DNA from: an uncultured Bacteroidales bacterium
GTDB taxonomy: Bacteria > Bacteroidota > Bacteroidia > Bacteroidales > Bacteroidaceae
Direction of reading: 5' to 3'
Assembly: GCA_902768605.1 (NCBI GenBank)
Contig: CACXLY010000006.1
Span: forward strand, 1-59,242
DNA: 59,242 bases
The notes beneath the pieces were generated by a model. That model was not told where the DNA came from. It saw only the letters and a list, made by a program, of their open reading frames with translations, and searched no databases. Positions within the stretch are counted from its first letter, which is position 1, and each line of letters begins with the position of its first letter. Below, piece by piece: positions 50,342 through 58,943 of the stretch. A program made the position numbers and the translations under genes.

Positions 50342-50933
50342 ATCCCTCTTGTTTCAGCCAAGCGAGTATCTCGGGCAGGGCGTGCTTGAGCTTGTCAATG
50401 CTTTTGAGCGAGTCGTGCAGCGTGATGATGCTGCCGTTTCGCGTGTATCGCTTCACGTTGTTCACCACGTCGTCGGCAGTCAGGAGACGGCTGTAGTCGC
50501 GCGTCACGACGTCCCACATCACGACCTTGAAGCCGCAGTAGCGCAGCACTCGGTACTGCACCATGCCAATCCATCCGTGAGGCGGACGGAAGAGCTTCGA
50601 GTGGAGAATCTCGTTGGCTCTCACGATGTTGGACAAGTACGTCCAAGGCGTATGGCGTGCCCCGGAGAGGTGGTTGAAGGTGTGATTGCCGATGCCGTGC
50701 CCCCTGAGGCGTACCTCGTCGAGCAGATGCGGGTACTTCGCGGCGTTGTCGCCCACCATGAAGAACGTCGCCTTCACGCCGAAGCGGTCGAGCGTGTCGA
50801 GGATGAAGGGCGTGGCCTCAGGGATAGGTCCGTCGTCGAAGGTAAGATAGACGGCCTTCCTGTCGGGGTTTATCCGCCAGAGAGCGTGAGGATAGAACCA
50901 GCGGAAGATACGTGGCGGTTGCTCAATGAACAT
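50319..50933 (-). CDS. Polysaccharide deacetylase (NodB homology) family protein
   Basis: 204 residues, a single NodB domain: VYLTFDDGPIPEATPFILDT holds the catalytic/metal aspartates, HGIGNHTFNHLSG the metal histidines, RPPHGW the third motif and IITLHDS the last. No signal peptide, but the N-terminus (PPRIFRWFYPHALWRIN) is typical of Bacteroidetes members. Metal-dependent de-N-acetylase of peptidoglycan or another glycan. Confidence 0.9.
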   Translation of the reverse strand: MFIEQPPRIFRWFYPHALWRINPDRKAVYLTFDDGPIPEATPFILDTLDRFGVKATFFMVGDNAAKYPHLLDEVRLRGHGIGNHTFNHLSGARHTPWTYLSNIVRANEILHSKLFRPPHGWIGMVQYRVLRYCGFKVVMWDVVTRDYSRLLTADDVVNNVKRYTRNGSIITLHDSLKSIDKLKHALPEILAWLKQEGYEFGVIE

Positions 50934-50941
50934 CTTGTGTG

Positions 50942-51098
50942 TTAGTTGGGAGTAAACTCACTTTGTTCGTGGGAGTAAAAGGGGAAGTAAACTCGCTTCG
51001 CTCGTGGAAGTAAAACGCTTCGCTCGTGGAAGTAAACTTGCTGTGCTCGTGGAAGTAAACTTGCTGTGCTCGTGGAAGTAAACTTGTTGCGCTCATGG
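50942..51098. repeat. GGAAGTAAA array, about 23-bp units
   Basis: Units GTGGAAGTAAACTTGCTGTG plus CTC, three nearly exact and several degenerate. The same GGAAGTAAA/GGGAGTAAA words occur inverted at 51508-51591 on the far side of the four-helix gene. Confidence 0.85.
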
Positions 51099-51482
51099 AC
51101 GATTGCTGTTTCGGCTGATGGCTTCGGCATAACCGTTGAGTTTCCAACTTGTTCCGTTGATTAGGCTTTCAAGCTTGTCGTGCGTAGGTTGGTCAATGTA
51201 TTCTATGTCACGCGACAACAGGATATAATACTTACACTCTTCAAGTGAGCCTTGGGCAATGTTCATGAAGCGAAGCTTGTCTGCTCGGCTCAATTTGCGG
51301 TAGCCTTCACAGATGTTGGCTGCAATGGAGACCGCTGCACGGCGGAACTGCGACGTAAGTCCATAGCGCTCTTCTTCAGGGAATGGCTTTGTTGCAGCAT
51401 AGACAGCCTTCACAAACTCGTGAGCCTGCTGCCAGCACTCCAAGTCCTTGAAACTACGGCTGTTGTTCCTTTTCGTTTCCAT
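51093..51482 (-). CDS. Four-helix-bundle protein (23S rRNA intervening-sequence family)
   Basis: 129 residues, all helical: RSFKDLECWQQAHEFVKAVY, YGLTSQFRRAAVSIAANICE, GYRKLSRADKLRFMNIAQGS, LEECKYYILLSRDI. This is the S23/PF05635 family, first seen in intervening sequences of 23S rRNA and scattered by transfer; function unknown. Flanked by inverted GGAAGTAAA arrays; its stop codon lies in the left array. Confidence 0.88.
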   Translation of the reverse strand: METKRNNSRSFKDLECWQQAHEFVKAVYAATKPFPEEERYGLTSQFRRAAVSIAANICEGYRKLSRADKLRFMNIAQGSLEECKYYILLSRDIEYIDQPTHDKLESLINGTSWKLNGYAEAISRNSNRP

Positions 51483-51530
51483 TAGTATTGTCCAGCACGA
51501 AGTGCTTTACTCCCAGCCAACTGCTGGCTT

Positions 51531-51591
51531 TTCTTCCTTTATTTCTTTTACTTCCTTTTATTACTTCCTTTTATTACTTCCTTTTTCTTCC
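51531..51591. repeat. TTACTTCCTTTTA array (inverse of GGAAGTAAA)
   Basis: Three units of about 13 bp, immediately 3' of the DUF2723 gene. An AGTGCTTTACTCCC word at 51501-51514 continues the inverted similarity to 50942-51098. Confidence 0.8.
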
Positions 51592-54500
51592 TATAAAGAA
51601 TCTCCTTCGTAAGGTTCTTCCTCTTCGTATTCTTCCTCTTCGGCCTCGACGCTTTCGTCAGCACCCATGCCGACAGAACCGTAGAAGCGAGCCTGTATGA
51701 GCTGGTTGTAGATGTCGAGCTTCTTGGCAAGTTCCATGACCTTGTCGCTGCCCGCGCTCTCCAGGACGCTTATCGCGCTGTGCATCTGGTACATGCTGCT
51801 CAAGCATTCCTTCTGGGAAAGCAGGAGCATGTTGCCGGGCAGGTTCAGGTACCACTCCAGGTACTCCGACGCTTTATTCGCCACGGCGAGCGCGATGTCG
51901 TTCGCTTCCTTCTTGCCGCCAATGGTGTTCCAGACGCGTGCCAGTTCGAGCGAGCCGCTCGTGAAGCTGTGAGGCACTGCGGTTGGCGGGATGGCCTGCT
52001 CGACCTTCTCGACAACCTTCTTCGCCATATCGTTTTTGCCCTCTTGGACGAGGCGTGATGCCAGCTGCGCGAAGATGCGGCGATGGGTGGAGCACATGCG
52101 GGTGACGGTCTCATCGAGATAGATGCCCGGCTTGTCGATGCCTCCGAAGGCAAAGCGCGTCATGAGGTTCTCGTACATCTTCTCCGTATCGACGTTCATT
52201 CCGCTCCTGGCCGTGTTGAACGGCGTGATGCGATAGACAAGGCCTTCCTGCACGAAGTAGTCGTCGAGGTGCCCGTAGTTGTCCGGTCCGACAGTCATGG
52301 CGACGTAGAGCGGCCGCTCCCAGTTGCATTGGGCTATCATCTCGTACATCATCATCTCGCTCTTATAGACAGCGCGCTTGCCCTTCAGGCTGATGTGCAT
52401 CTTGTCGGGGATGCTGTCGCCCGCTATCATCATGCCGCTGCGGCGGACAGCGTCCTTGTCGATGGTGAGCACGATGCTGTCGGTCGGTATGAAGCGCAGC
52501 TCGGGGTTGTCGCTGAGCACCCAGTTGTCGATGATGCTCTTCAGCTCGAACGGGTCGTCGCCCAGCAGGTCACGAAGCGTCTGCGGGTCGTCCTTGTAGG
52601 ATTCTACGAGGCGCTCCAGCGTGCCCGGTCGAATGGTGACGCCCTCGCGAGTGCCTGCCACGTACTGCAAGCGGCTCCAGTGGATGGGCACTGCCGGCGA
52701 GTCGTAGGCGGGGCGCTTCATCTGGTCGATGTACCAGTCGGTCTGCAGATAGGATAGGTTGCAGACGCGGGCATCGGTGCGGAAGCCTTCCGTCTCCTGT
52801 GCGTACCAGAGGGGGAAGGTGTCGTTGTCGCCGTTTGTATAGATGATGGGGAAGTCGCCCTTAGAGAGCGATTCAAGGTAGTTGCGGCCGAAGTCGCGGC
52901 AGGTGTAGCGTCCGCTGCGGTCGTGGTCGTCCCACGTCTGGCCTGCCATCTGTATGGGCACAAGGATGCAGATGCAGCTGATCAGTGCCGCAGCCATCTC
53001 GCTGCGGAGCAGCTTATGCAGGTAGTAAGCGATGCCTGCCACGCCGAGGCCTACCCAGATGGCAAACGCGTAGAACGAGCCGGCATAGGCATAGTCGCGT
53101 TCACGAGGCTGCATGGGCGTCTGGTTGAGGTACAGCACGATGGCGAGGCCCGTCATGAAGAAGAGGAAGAAGACGATGCCGAATTGCTTCTCGCCCTCGC
53201 CGTTGTTCTTCTCGTCGTTCTTGAAGAGCTGCCAGAGCAGACCAATCAGGCCGAGCAGCAGCGGCAGAGCGTAGAAGACGTTGCGGCCCTTGTTCTCGCG
53301 CAGGTCGCTTGGCAGTTTGCTCTGGTCGCCGAGGCGCATGTTGTCGAGGAACGGGATGCCCGTAATCCAGTTGCCGTGTTCCCATTCTCCGTAGCCTTGT
53401 ATGTCGTTCTGGCGTCCCGCGAAGTTCCACATGAAGTAACGCCAATACATGAAGTTGACTTGGTAGCTGAGGAAGAAGCGCAGGTTCTCGAGCTGCGTCG
53501 GCGTCTTGATTTGCACCATCTCTCCACAGCGCTCGTAGGTCTTGACGGTTCCCTTCACGCCGCCCATCCAGCTCTCGTAGGCTGAGGGATGTGGGTCCGT
53601 GGAGCTCCACATGCGGGGGAAGAACATGTTCTGCTGATAGACGTAATCGGTCTTATAGCGCTGTATCTCGTAGCGGTCGGGCTCGTCGGGCGTCTGCTTC
53701 TCCTTCCTTTGATATACGGGAGCGCCCTTCTTGCTGACGGGCACGCAGTAGTTTCCGTCGGGCTTGAGCTGGACTTGGCTGGTGTAGGCGGGTCCGTAGA
53801 GCAGCGGGCGGTCGCCGTACTGCTCGCGGCTGAGGTAAGTGCCCAGCGTGAAGATGTCCTCGGGCGAGTTCTGGTCCATCGGCGTATTAGCGGAGCTGCG
53901 GATGACGATGACGGCATACGAGCTGTAGCCTATCATAATCATCAGCATGCAGAGCAGCGACGTGTTCATCAGCCGCGCAGAAACGAGGGGCTTGCCCTCT
54001 TTCTTCCAATTGAGCGCGACATAGAGAAGACCCAGGACAATCACGCCGAAGATGATGCTCGTCCAGCCGTAGCCGTAGAACGGGATACCCAGCATGCCCA
54101 CGCTCAGCAGGTAAGAGACGATCATGCGGATGCGGCTCTTCTGCTTGATGGTTTCCCAAATGCTCCAGAGCACAATGCCGACGAGCAGGGCGATGTACAC
54201 GATGACGCCCGTGTTGAAAGGCATGCTCAGGGTGTTGACGAAGAGCAGTTCGAACCATCCGCCTACCTTCACGATGCCCGGCACGATGCCGTAGAGCACG
54301 GCAGCAATGAGCAGTCCGCTGCCTACCAGCGACAGCATGGCGCCCTTCAGCGTGGCATTCTTCACCTTTCTATAATAGAAGATGAGGACGAGGGCAGGCA
54401 GACAGAGCAGGTTCAGCAGGTGGACGCCGATGCTCAGGCCGGTCAGATAGGCGATGAAGATGAGCCAGCGGTCGCTTCCGGGCTCGTCGGCGTGGTCTTC

Positions 54501-54992
54501 CCACTTGAGCATCAGCCAGAAGACGACAGCCGTGAAGAGGCTGCTGTAGGCATACACCTCGCCCTCTACAGCGCTGTACCAGAAGGTGTCGCTGAAGGTA
54601 TAGACCAGGGCGCCGGTCAGCGCGCTCGCCTCGACCGTGATGAGCTGGGCCAGGTTCTGCACCCTGCCGTTCTCCCCGACCAGCTTGCGGGCCAGGTGAC
54701 TGATGCTCCAGAAGAGGAACATGATGCAGGCGGCGCTGAAGAGGGCGCTCATCATGTTGACCATCAACGCGACTTTCGTGGGGTCGCTCACAAACTGGGT
54801 GAAGAGGTTGGCGGTCAGCATGAAGAAGGGTGCCCCAGGCGGGTGACCGACTTCCAGCTTGTAAGCTGTCGTTATAAACTCGGGGCAGTCCCAAAAGCTC
54901 GCGGTGGGTTCCACCGTGCTGCAATAGACGTAGGCAGCGATGGCGAAGGTGAGCCACCCCATTAGGTTGTCAACTAGTCTGAAATGCTTCAT
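51591..54992 (-). CDS. DUF2723 family multi-spanning membrane protein
   Basis: 1133 residues. The first ~600 residues hold a dozen or more membrane helices, beginning NLMGWLTFAIAAYVYCSTVE, PTASFWDCPEFITTAYKLEV and GHPPGAPFFML, the DUF2723 signature. The C-terminal ~450 residues are soluble and helical, ending in an acidic tail. The fold is that of GT-C glycosyltransferases, and the eukaryotic member TMEM260 is a protein O-mannosyltransferase. Transfer of a lipid-linked sugar to exported proteins is therefore a plausible role, not proven. Aspartate in SFWDCPE would be the expected catalytic-type residue. Confidence 0.85.
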   Translation of the reverse strand: MKHFRLVDNLMGWLTFAIAAYVYCSTVEPTASFWDCPEFITTAYKLEVGHPPGAPFFMLTANLFTQFVSDPTKVALMVNMMSALFSAACIMFLFWSISHLARKLVGENGRVQNLAQLITVEASALTGALVYTFSDTFWYSAVEGEVYAYSSLFTAVVFWLMLKWEDHADEPGSDRWLIFIAYLTGLSIGVHLLNLLCLPALVLIFYYRKVKNATLKGAMLSLVGSGLLIAAVLYGIVPGIVKVGGWFELLFVNTLSMPFNTGVIVYIALLVGIVLWSIWETIKQKSRIRMIVSYLLSVGMLGIPFYGYGWTSIIFGVIVLGLLYVALNWKKEGKPLVSARLMNTSLLCMLMIMIGYSSYAVIVIRSSANTPMDQNSPEDIFTLGTYLSREQYGDRPLLYGPAYTSQVQLKPDGNYCVPVSKKGAPVYQRKEKQTPDEPDRYEIQRYKTDYVYQQNMFFPRMWSSTDPHPSAYESWMGGVKGTVKTYERCGEMVQIKTPTQLENLRFFLSYQVNFMYWRYFMWNFAGRQNDIQGYGEWEHGNWITGIPFLDNMRLGDQSKLPSDLRENKGRNVFYALPLLLGLIGLLWQLFKNDEKNNGEGEKQFGIVFFLFFMTGLAIVLYLNQTPMQPRERDYAYAGSFYAFAIWVGLGVAGIAYYLHKLLRSEMAAALISCICILVPIQMAGQTWDDHDRSGRYTCRDFGRNYLESLSKGDFPIIYTNGDNDTFPLWYAQETEGFRTDARVCNLSYLQTDWYIDQMKRPAYDSPAVPIHWSRLQYVAGTREGVTIRPGTLERLVESYKDDPQTLRDLLGDDPFELKSIIDNWVLSDNPELRFIPTDSIVLTIDKDAVRRSGMMIAGDSIPDKMHISLKGKRAVYKSEMMMYEMIAQCNWERPLYVAMTVGPDNYGHLDDYFVQEGLVYRITPFNTARSGMNVDTEKMYENLMTRFAFGGIDKPGIYLDETVTRMCSTHRRIFAQLASRLVQEGKNDMAKKVVEKVEQAIPPTAVPHSFTSGSLELARVWNTIGGKKEANDIALAVANKASEYLEWYLNLPGNMLLLSQKECLSSMYQMHSAISVLESAGSDKVMELAKKLDIYNQLIQARFYGSVGMGADESVEAEEEEYEEEEPYEGDSL

Positions 54993-55031
54993 TACGTTTC
55001 CTTATATATGTAAGATGAGTAAATTCCGTGC

Positions 55032-55039
55032 AAAGGTAC
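55032..55039 (-). promoter_or_regulatory. -7 promoter motif TACCTTTG for the DUF2723 gene
   Basis: Read on the minus strand about 40 nt before the start codon at 54992. Confidence 0.65.
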
Positions 55040-55130
55040 GACTTTTAATTCATAATTCATAGTTCATAGTTCATAAATTCTGCTTTTCTTAACTCTAAAT
55101 GCAGATTGCTTACATTTTTTTAGGGAAAAG

Positions 55131-55162
55131 TTTGCAAGAGTCGTAGGATTGTTGTACCTTTG
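55131..55162 (+). promoter_or_regulatory. tRNA-Val promoter
   Basis: TTTG (55131-55134), 20-nt spacer, TACCTTTG (55155-55162): the complete Bacteroidetes consensus, 30 nt before the tRNA. Confidence 0.85.
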
Positions 55163-55192
55163 CAGCGCAAAAACGGGAAGGACATCGTTTTT

Positions 55193-55267
55193 GGGCGCTT
55201 AGCTCAGCTGGTTCAGAGCGTCTGCCTTACAAGCAGAGGGTCGGGGGTTCGAATCCCTCAGCGCCCA
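55193..55267 (+). tRNA. tRNA-Val (anticodon TAC)
   Basis: Acceptor stem GGGCGCT (55193-55199) / AGCGCCC (55260-55266), discriminator A. Anticodon stem CTGCC/AGCAG region with loop reading TTACAA (anticodon TAC). T arm GGGGG-TTCGAAT-CCCTC. CCA is not encoded. Confidence 0.95.
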
Positions 55268-55272
55268 CAAGA

Positions 55273-55304
55273 AAGAGCAAAGTCGGAAGGCTTTGCTCTT
55301 TTCT
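55273..55304 (+). terminator. tRNA terminator
   Basis: AAGAGCAAAG (55273-55282) / CTTTGCTCTT (55291-55300), followed by T-rich sequence. Confidence 0.85.
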
Positions 55305-55307
55305 TAT

Positions 55308-55372
55308 GGGGCTATGGGCTGAATGGGGTCGGTCGATGGGCTGAATGGGCTTAATGGGTCTAATGGGCGGAA
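55308..55372. repeat. AATGGGCTTAATGGG spacer repeat
   Basis: Short units TGAATGGG, TTAATGGG and TAATGGG. The same words occur at 36424-36470 upstream of the SGNH gene. Confidence 0.75.
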
Positions 55373-55380
55373 TGAAGACG

Positions 55381-55482
55381 CGACACGCCAACTCCGAAAA
55401 CGACACACTAGTAAATCGTGATTTAGACACTAGTAAATTGCCAACGAGACACTATTAAATTGCCAATTACACGTTAGTTGTT
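55381..55482. repeat. 22-bp-period array (ACAC / AATTGCCAA)
   Basis: Units begin at 55381, 55403, 55425 and 55447 (for example AGACACTAGTAAATTGCCAA plus CG), with a partial unit ACACGTTAG at 55469. AATTGCCAA is shared with the array at 30392. Confidence 0.8.
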
Positions 55483-55499
55483 TCAAAACGTATGCTGCG

Positions 55500-55536
55500 T
55501 CAGGAGTTCCCCCTAAAGGGGGGTAGGGGGTCTTCT
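55500..55536. repeat. Intergenic half copy of the palindromic repeat
   Basis: GAGTTCCCCCTAAAGGGGGG then TAGGGGGTCTTC, just 3' of the MerR gene. It shows that the coding-repeat family also occurs between genes. Confidence 0.8.
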
Positions 55537-55547
55537 GCACTCGGGGA

Positions 55548-55892
55548 TTACAGTTCTCCCAGTTCGCGGCTGATCTCCTGCAACTCCGCCTTGATGCTTT
55601 GCAAGCGTCCGATAATCTCGGATGTGTCGCTTGCTGCCTTGCGGTTCTTGCTCAGGACTTGCTTCGCCGCAGCAATCTTCATTCCTCTCACCTTGAGCAG
55701 GTTATAGACGAGACGCACCTCCTCGATGTCCTCTTTCGTGTACATTCGCACGCCCCGGCCGTTCTTCTTGGGGTTGATATTGGAAAACTCCTTCTCCCAG
55801 AAGCGCAGTAGTGACTCGGCCACATTGAATTGCTCGGCCACCTCGGCTATGCCGTAGAATTTCTTAAGTTCTTTGTTGGGATTGTATGCCAT
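55548..55892 (-). CDS. MerR family transcriptional regulator
   Basis: 114 residues from ATG 55892 (MAYNPNKELKKFYGIAEVAE). The winged-helix MerR DNA-binding domain is clear: YGIAEVAEQFNVAESLLRFW, EKEFSNINPKKNGRGVRMYT, KEDIEEVRLVYNLLK, followed by a coiled coil for dimerisation. No effector domain, as in the short Bacteroidetes MerR proteins. The longer ORF start would lie upstream of the promoter. Confidence 0.9.
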   Translation of the reverse strand: MAYNPNKELKKFYGIAEVAEQFNVAESLLRFWEKEFSNINPKKNGRGVRMYTKEDIEEVRLVYNLLKVRGMKIAAAKQVLSKNRKAASDTSEIIGRLQSIKAELQEISRELGEL

Positions 55893-55938
55893 GACAGAAT
55901 AATTCCTAATTAATAATTCATAATGCACAATTTCGTTG

Positions 55939-56007
55939 CAAAAGTATAAAAATAATGTCAAAAATCAAAGCGCATGGCGTATAATTCATAATTATTTCGT
56001 ACATTTG
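55939..56007. promoter_or_regulatory. Divergent promoters, MerR gene and alaS
   Basis: Minus strand TACTTTTG at 55946-55939; plus strand TACATTTG at 56000-56007. Confidence 0.7.
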
Positions 56008-56068
56008 CACGCATTTTAACGCACGAGAGAGTGAATTCTAAATCGTAAATCGTAAAATCCTATATCAT

Positions 56069-58690
56069 ATGATGACAGCAAATGAGATACGCGACTCGTT
56101 CCTCAAGTATTTCGAGTCGAAGGGACACAAGATTGTTCCGTCTGCACCGATGGTCGTGAAAGACGACCCGACCCTGATGTTTACCAACGCCGGCATGAAC
56201 CAATGGAAGGACATCATCCTCGGCACGCGCGACCCCGAACCTCGTCGGCGAGCCGACAGCCAAAAGTGTCTGCGCGTCAGCGGCAAGCATAATGACCTGG
56301 AGGAGGTAGGGCATGACACCTACCACCACACGATGTTCGAGATGCTGGGCAACTGGTCGTTCGGCGACTACTTCAAGGAGGGCGCCATCGACATGGCTTG
56401 GGAATACCTCGTCGACGTGTTGAAACTCGACCCCCGAGACCTCTATGTGACTGTGTTCGAGGGTTCGCCCGAAGAAAACCTCAAGCGCGATGACGAGGCC
56501 GCAGGCTTCTGGTTGAAGCACGTGCCGGCTGACCACATCATCAACGGCAACAAGCATGACAACTTCTGGGAAATGGGCGACACGGGTCCCTGCGGACCTT
56601 GCTCGGAGATTCATCTCGACAGTCGCTCTGCAGAGGAGAAGGCCAAGGTGCCCGGCCGCGAACTCGTCAACAAGGACGACCCGCAGGTTATCGAGATCTG
56701 GAACATTGTCTTCATGCAGTACGAGCGTAAGGCCGACGGCCACCTCGAACCGCTTGGCATGAACGTCATCGACACCGGCATGGGCTTCGAGCGACTCGTT
56801 CGCGCCATCCAAGGCAAGCAGTCGAACTACGACACCGACGTCTTCCAGCCCATCATCCGTGCCATCGGCGACCTCAGCGGCTACCGTTACGGCGAGAAAG
56901 AAGAGACGGATGTGGCCATGCGCGTGGTAGCCGACCACCTCCGCACCATTGCCTTCAGCATCGCAGACGGTCAGTTGCCGGGCAACGCGAAGGCAGGTTA
57001 CGTCATCCGCCGCATCCTGCGCCGCGCCGTACGCTACGCCTATACCTTCCTCGGACAGAAGGAAGCCTTCATCTATCGCCTGCTGCCCGTCCTCATTAAG
57101 GAAATGGGCGCGACCTATCCCGAATTGGAAGGGCAGAAGGAGCTCATTACGAAGGTGATGAAGGAGGAAGAGGAGAGCTTCCTGCGCACACTTGATACCG
57201 GCATCAAACTGCTTGACGGGGTGATGAAGGAGGCAAAGGCAGCAGGCCAGACGGAGATTGCCGGCGAGAAGGCATTCACGCTCTTCGACACCTACGGCTT
57301 CCCCTTGGACCTCACCCAGCTCATCTGTCGCGAGAACGGTCTCACCGTGGACGAGGCCGGCTTCAACGTCGAGATGCAGAAGCAGAAAGAGCGTGCCCGG
57401 GGTGCCGCCAAGGTAGAGGCCGGCGACTGGCACATCGTAAATGACCAGGTTACTGAGCAGCAGTTCGTCGGTTACGACGAAACCGAGTGCACTTGCCACA
57501 TCGTGAAATACCGCGAGGTGAAGCAGAAGAAGGGCGTCGTCTATGAAGCCATCTTCGACCAGACGCCGTTCTACGGCGAGATGGGTGGTGAGGTAGGCGA
57601 CTCAGGAGTCATCGTGAACGGGACGGAAATCATTAGGGTCATCGACACGAAGAAGGAGAATGGCGTGAGCGTTCACCTCCTGGAGCGCATTCCGAAGAAT
57701 CCCGCTGCCGAGTTCATGGCTTGCGTGAATGTGGACCGCCGTCATGCCATCGAGGCCAACCACACTTGCACGCACCTGCTCGACGAGGCGCTGAAGGAGG
57801 TTCTTGGCAGCCACGTGGAGCAGAAGGGCTCGCTCGTGACGCCCGATTACCTGCGCTTCGACTTCTCGCATTTCGAGAAGGTGACGCCCGAACAGATTCG
57901 CGAGGTGGAACATCTCGTGAACGAGCGCATCCGCTATGACTTGCCTTTGATGGAGTACAGAGATACGCCCATCGAGGAGGCCAAGAAGCTCGGCGCCATC
58001 GCACTCTTCGGAGAGAAGTACGGCGACAAGGTGCGCGTCGTCCAGTTCGGCTCGAGCATCGAGTTCTGCGGCGGTTGCCACGTGAGGAGCACAGGCCAGA
58101 TCGGCATGGTTCGCATCATGTCGGAGAGCAGCATTGCAGCCGGCGTGCGCCGCATAGAGGCTATCACGGGCAAGGCCGTCGAGGAGCATATTGACAAGCT
58201 GCAGGACATGGTGACGAGCCTGCGCAGTCTCTTCAACAACGCTCCCGACCTGGTTGGCACCATCCAAAAGGCCATCGCCGACAACGCCGAACTCAAGAAG
58301 CAGGTGGAGGACGTGATGCGCGAGCGTGCAGCCGACCTCAAGAAGCAGATGCTCTCTGAACAAAAGGAGATAAACGGCCTGAAGGTCCTGAAGGCCATTA
58401 CGCCTCTGGGCCCGGAGTTCGTGAAGGACATCGCCTTCCAGCTCCGCTCGGAAGTGGAGAACAGCATCGTCGTGATAGGTTCCGTGGCAGGCGGCAAGCC
58501 GTTGCTCACCGCGGCAGCCTCGGACGGCGCAGTCGCTGCGGGCGTCAACATAGGCAAGAACATCCGCGAGGCTGCCCAGTTGATGCAGGGCGGCGGAGGC
58601 GGCCAGCCCCACTTCGCCACAGCCGGCGGCAAGAACGCCGACGCCATCCATCTCGCCGTGGAGCGCCTCATCGAGCTTCTCACGGTATAA
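56069..58690 (+). CDS. alaS: Alanyl-tRNA synthetase
   Basis: 873 residues, full length. Catalytic class II domain at the N-terminus ([48 protein letters not shown]), editing domain with [16 protein letters not shown] (zinc-site histidines) and [14 protein letters not shown]. The C-terminal DHHA1-type domain ends [20 protein letters not shown]. It charges tRNA-Ala. ATG 56072 is an alternative start one codon later. Confidence 0.97.
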   Translation: MMTANEIRDSFLKYFESKGHKIVPSAPMVVKDDPTLMFTNAGMNQWKDIILGTRDPEPRRRADSQKCLRVSGKHNDLEEVGHDTYHHTMFEMLGNWSFGDYFKEGAIDMAWEYLVDVLKLDPRDLYVTVFEGSPEENLKRDDEAAGFWLKHVPADHIINGNKHDNFWEMGDTGPCGPCSEIHLDSRSAEEKAKVPGRELVNKDDPQVIEIWNIVFMQYERKADGHLEPLGMNVIDTGMGFERLVRAIQGKQSNYDTDVFQPIIRAIGDLSGYRYGEKEETDVAMRVVADHLRTIAFSIADGQLPGNAKAGYVIRRILRRAVRYAYTFLGQKEAFIYRLLPVLIKEMGATYPELEGQKELITKVMKEEEESFLRTLDTGIKLLDGVMKEAKAAGQTEIAGEKAFTLFDTYGFPLDLTQLICRENGLTVDEAGFNVEMQKQKERARGAAKVEAGDWHIVNDQVTEQQFVGYDETECTCHIVKYREVKQKKGVVYEAIFDQTPFYGEMGGEVGDSGVIVNGTEIIRVIDTKKENGVSVHLLERIPKNPAAEFMACVNVDRRHAIEANHTCTHLLDEALKEVLGSHVEQKGSLVTPDYLRFDFSHFEKVTPEQIREVEHLVNERIRYDLPLMEYRDTPIEEAKKLGAIALFGEKYGDKVRVVQFGSSIEFCGGCHVRSTGQIGMVRIMSESSIAAGVRRIEAITGKAVEEHIDKLQDMVTSLRSLFNNAPDLVGTIQKAIADNAELKKQVEDVMRERAADLKKQMLSEQKEINGLKVLKAITPLGPEFVKDIAFQLRSEVENSIVVIGSVAGGKPLLTAAASDGAVAAGVNIGKNIREAAQLMQGGGGGQPHFATAGGKNADAIHLAVERLIELLTV

Positions 58691-58717
58691 GGAACCGAGG
58701 CTTATAATATATATAAT

Positions 58718-58752
58718 GTAGGAGTGCGACGCGTCGTGCTCCTACTTTTTTA
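58718..58752 (+). terminator. alaS terminator
   Basis: GTAGGAG (58718-58724) / CTCCTAC (58739-58745) with CGACG/CGTCG inside, then six T. Confidence 0.88.
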
Positions 58753-58756
58753 TACC

Positions 58757-58930
58757 GGCGTTGGCCGATGCTTCACGTGGCGTCGCCTGATGCTACACGT
58801 GGCGTTGGCCGATGCTACACGTGGCGTTGGCCGATGCTACACGTGGCGTTGGCCGATGCTACACGTGGCGTTGGCTGATGCTACACGTGGCGTTTCCCGA
58901 TGCTACACGTGGCATTTTCCGATGCTATAT
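58757..58930. repeat. 22-bp tandem array (CTACACGTGGCGTTGG)
   Basis: Seven units of GATGCTACACGTGGCGTTGG plus CC; ACGTGG starts at 58775, 58797, 58819, 58841, 58863, 58885 and 58907, a strict 22-bp step. Confidence 0.92.
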
Positions 58931-58943
58931 AAAAAAATATTGC

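Noticed and set aside
55193..55267. tRNA-Val as an integration site of a mobile element
   Set aside because: No integrase and no duplicated tRNA 3' end were found on either side.
58757..58930. CRISPR-like array
   Set aside because: The units are contiguous 22-bp copies without distinct spacers, and no cas gene is present. The same holds for the other 22-bp arrays.
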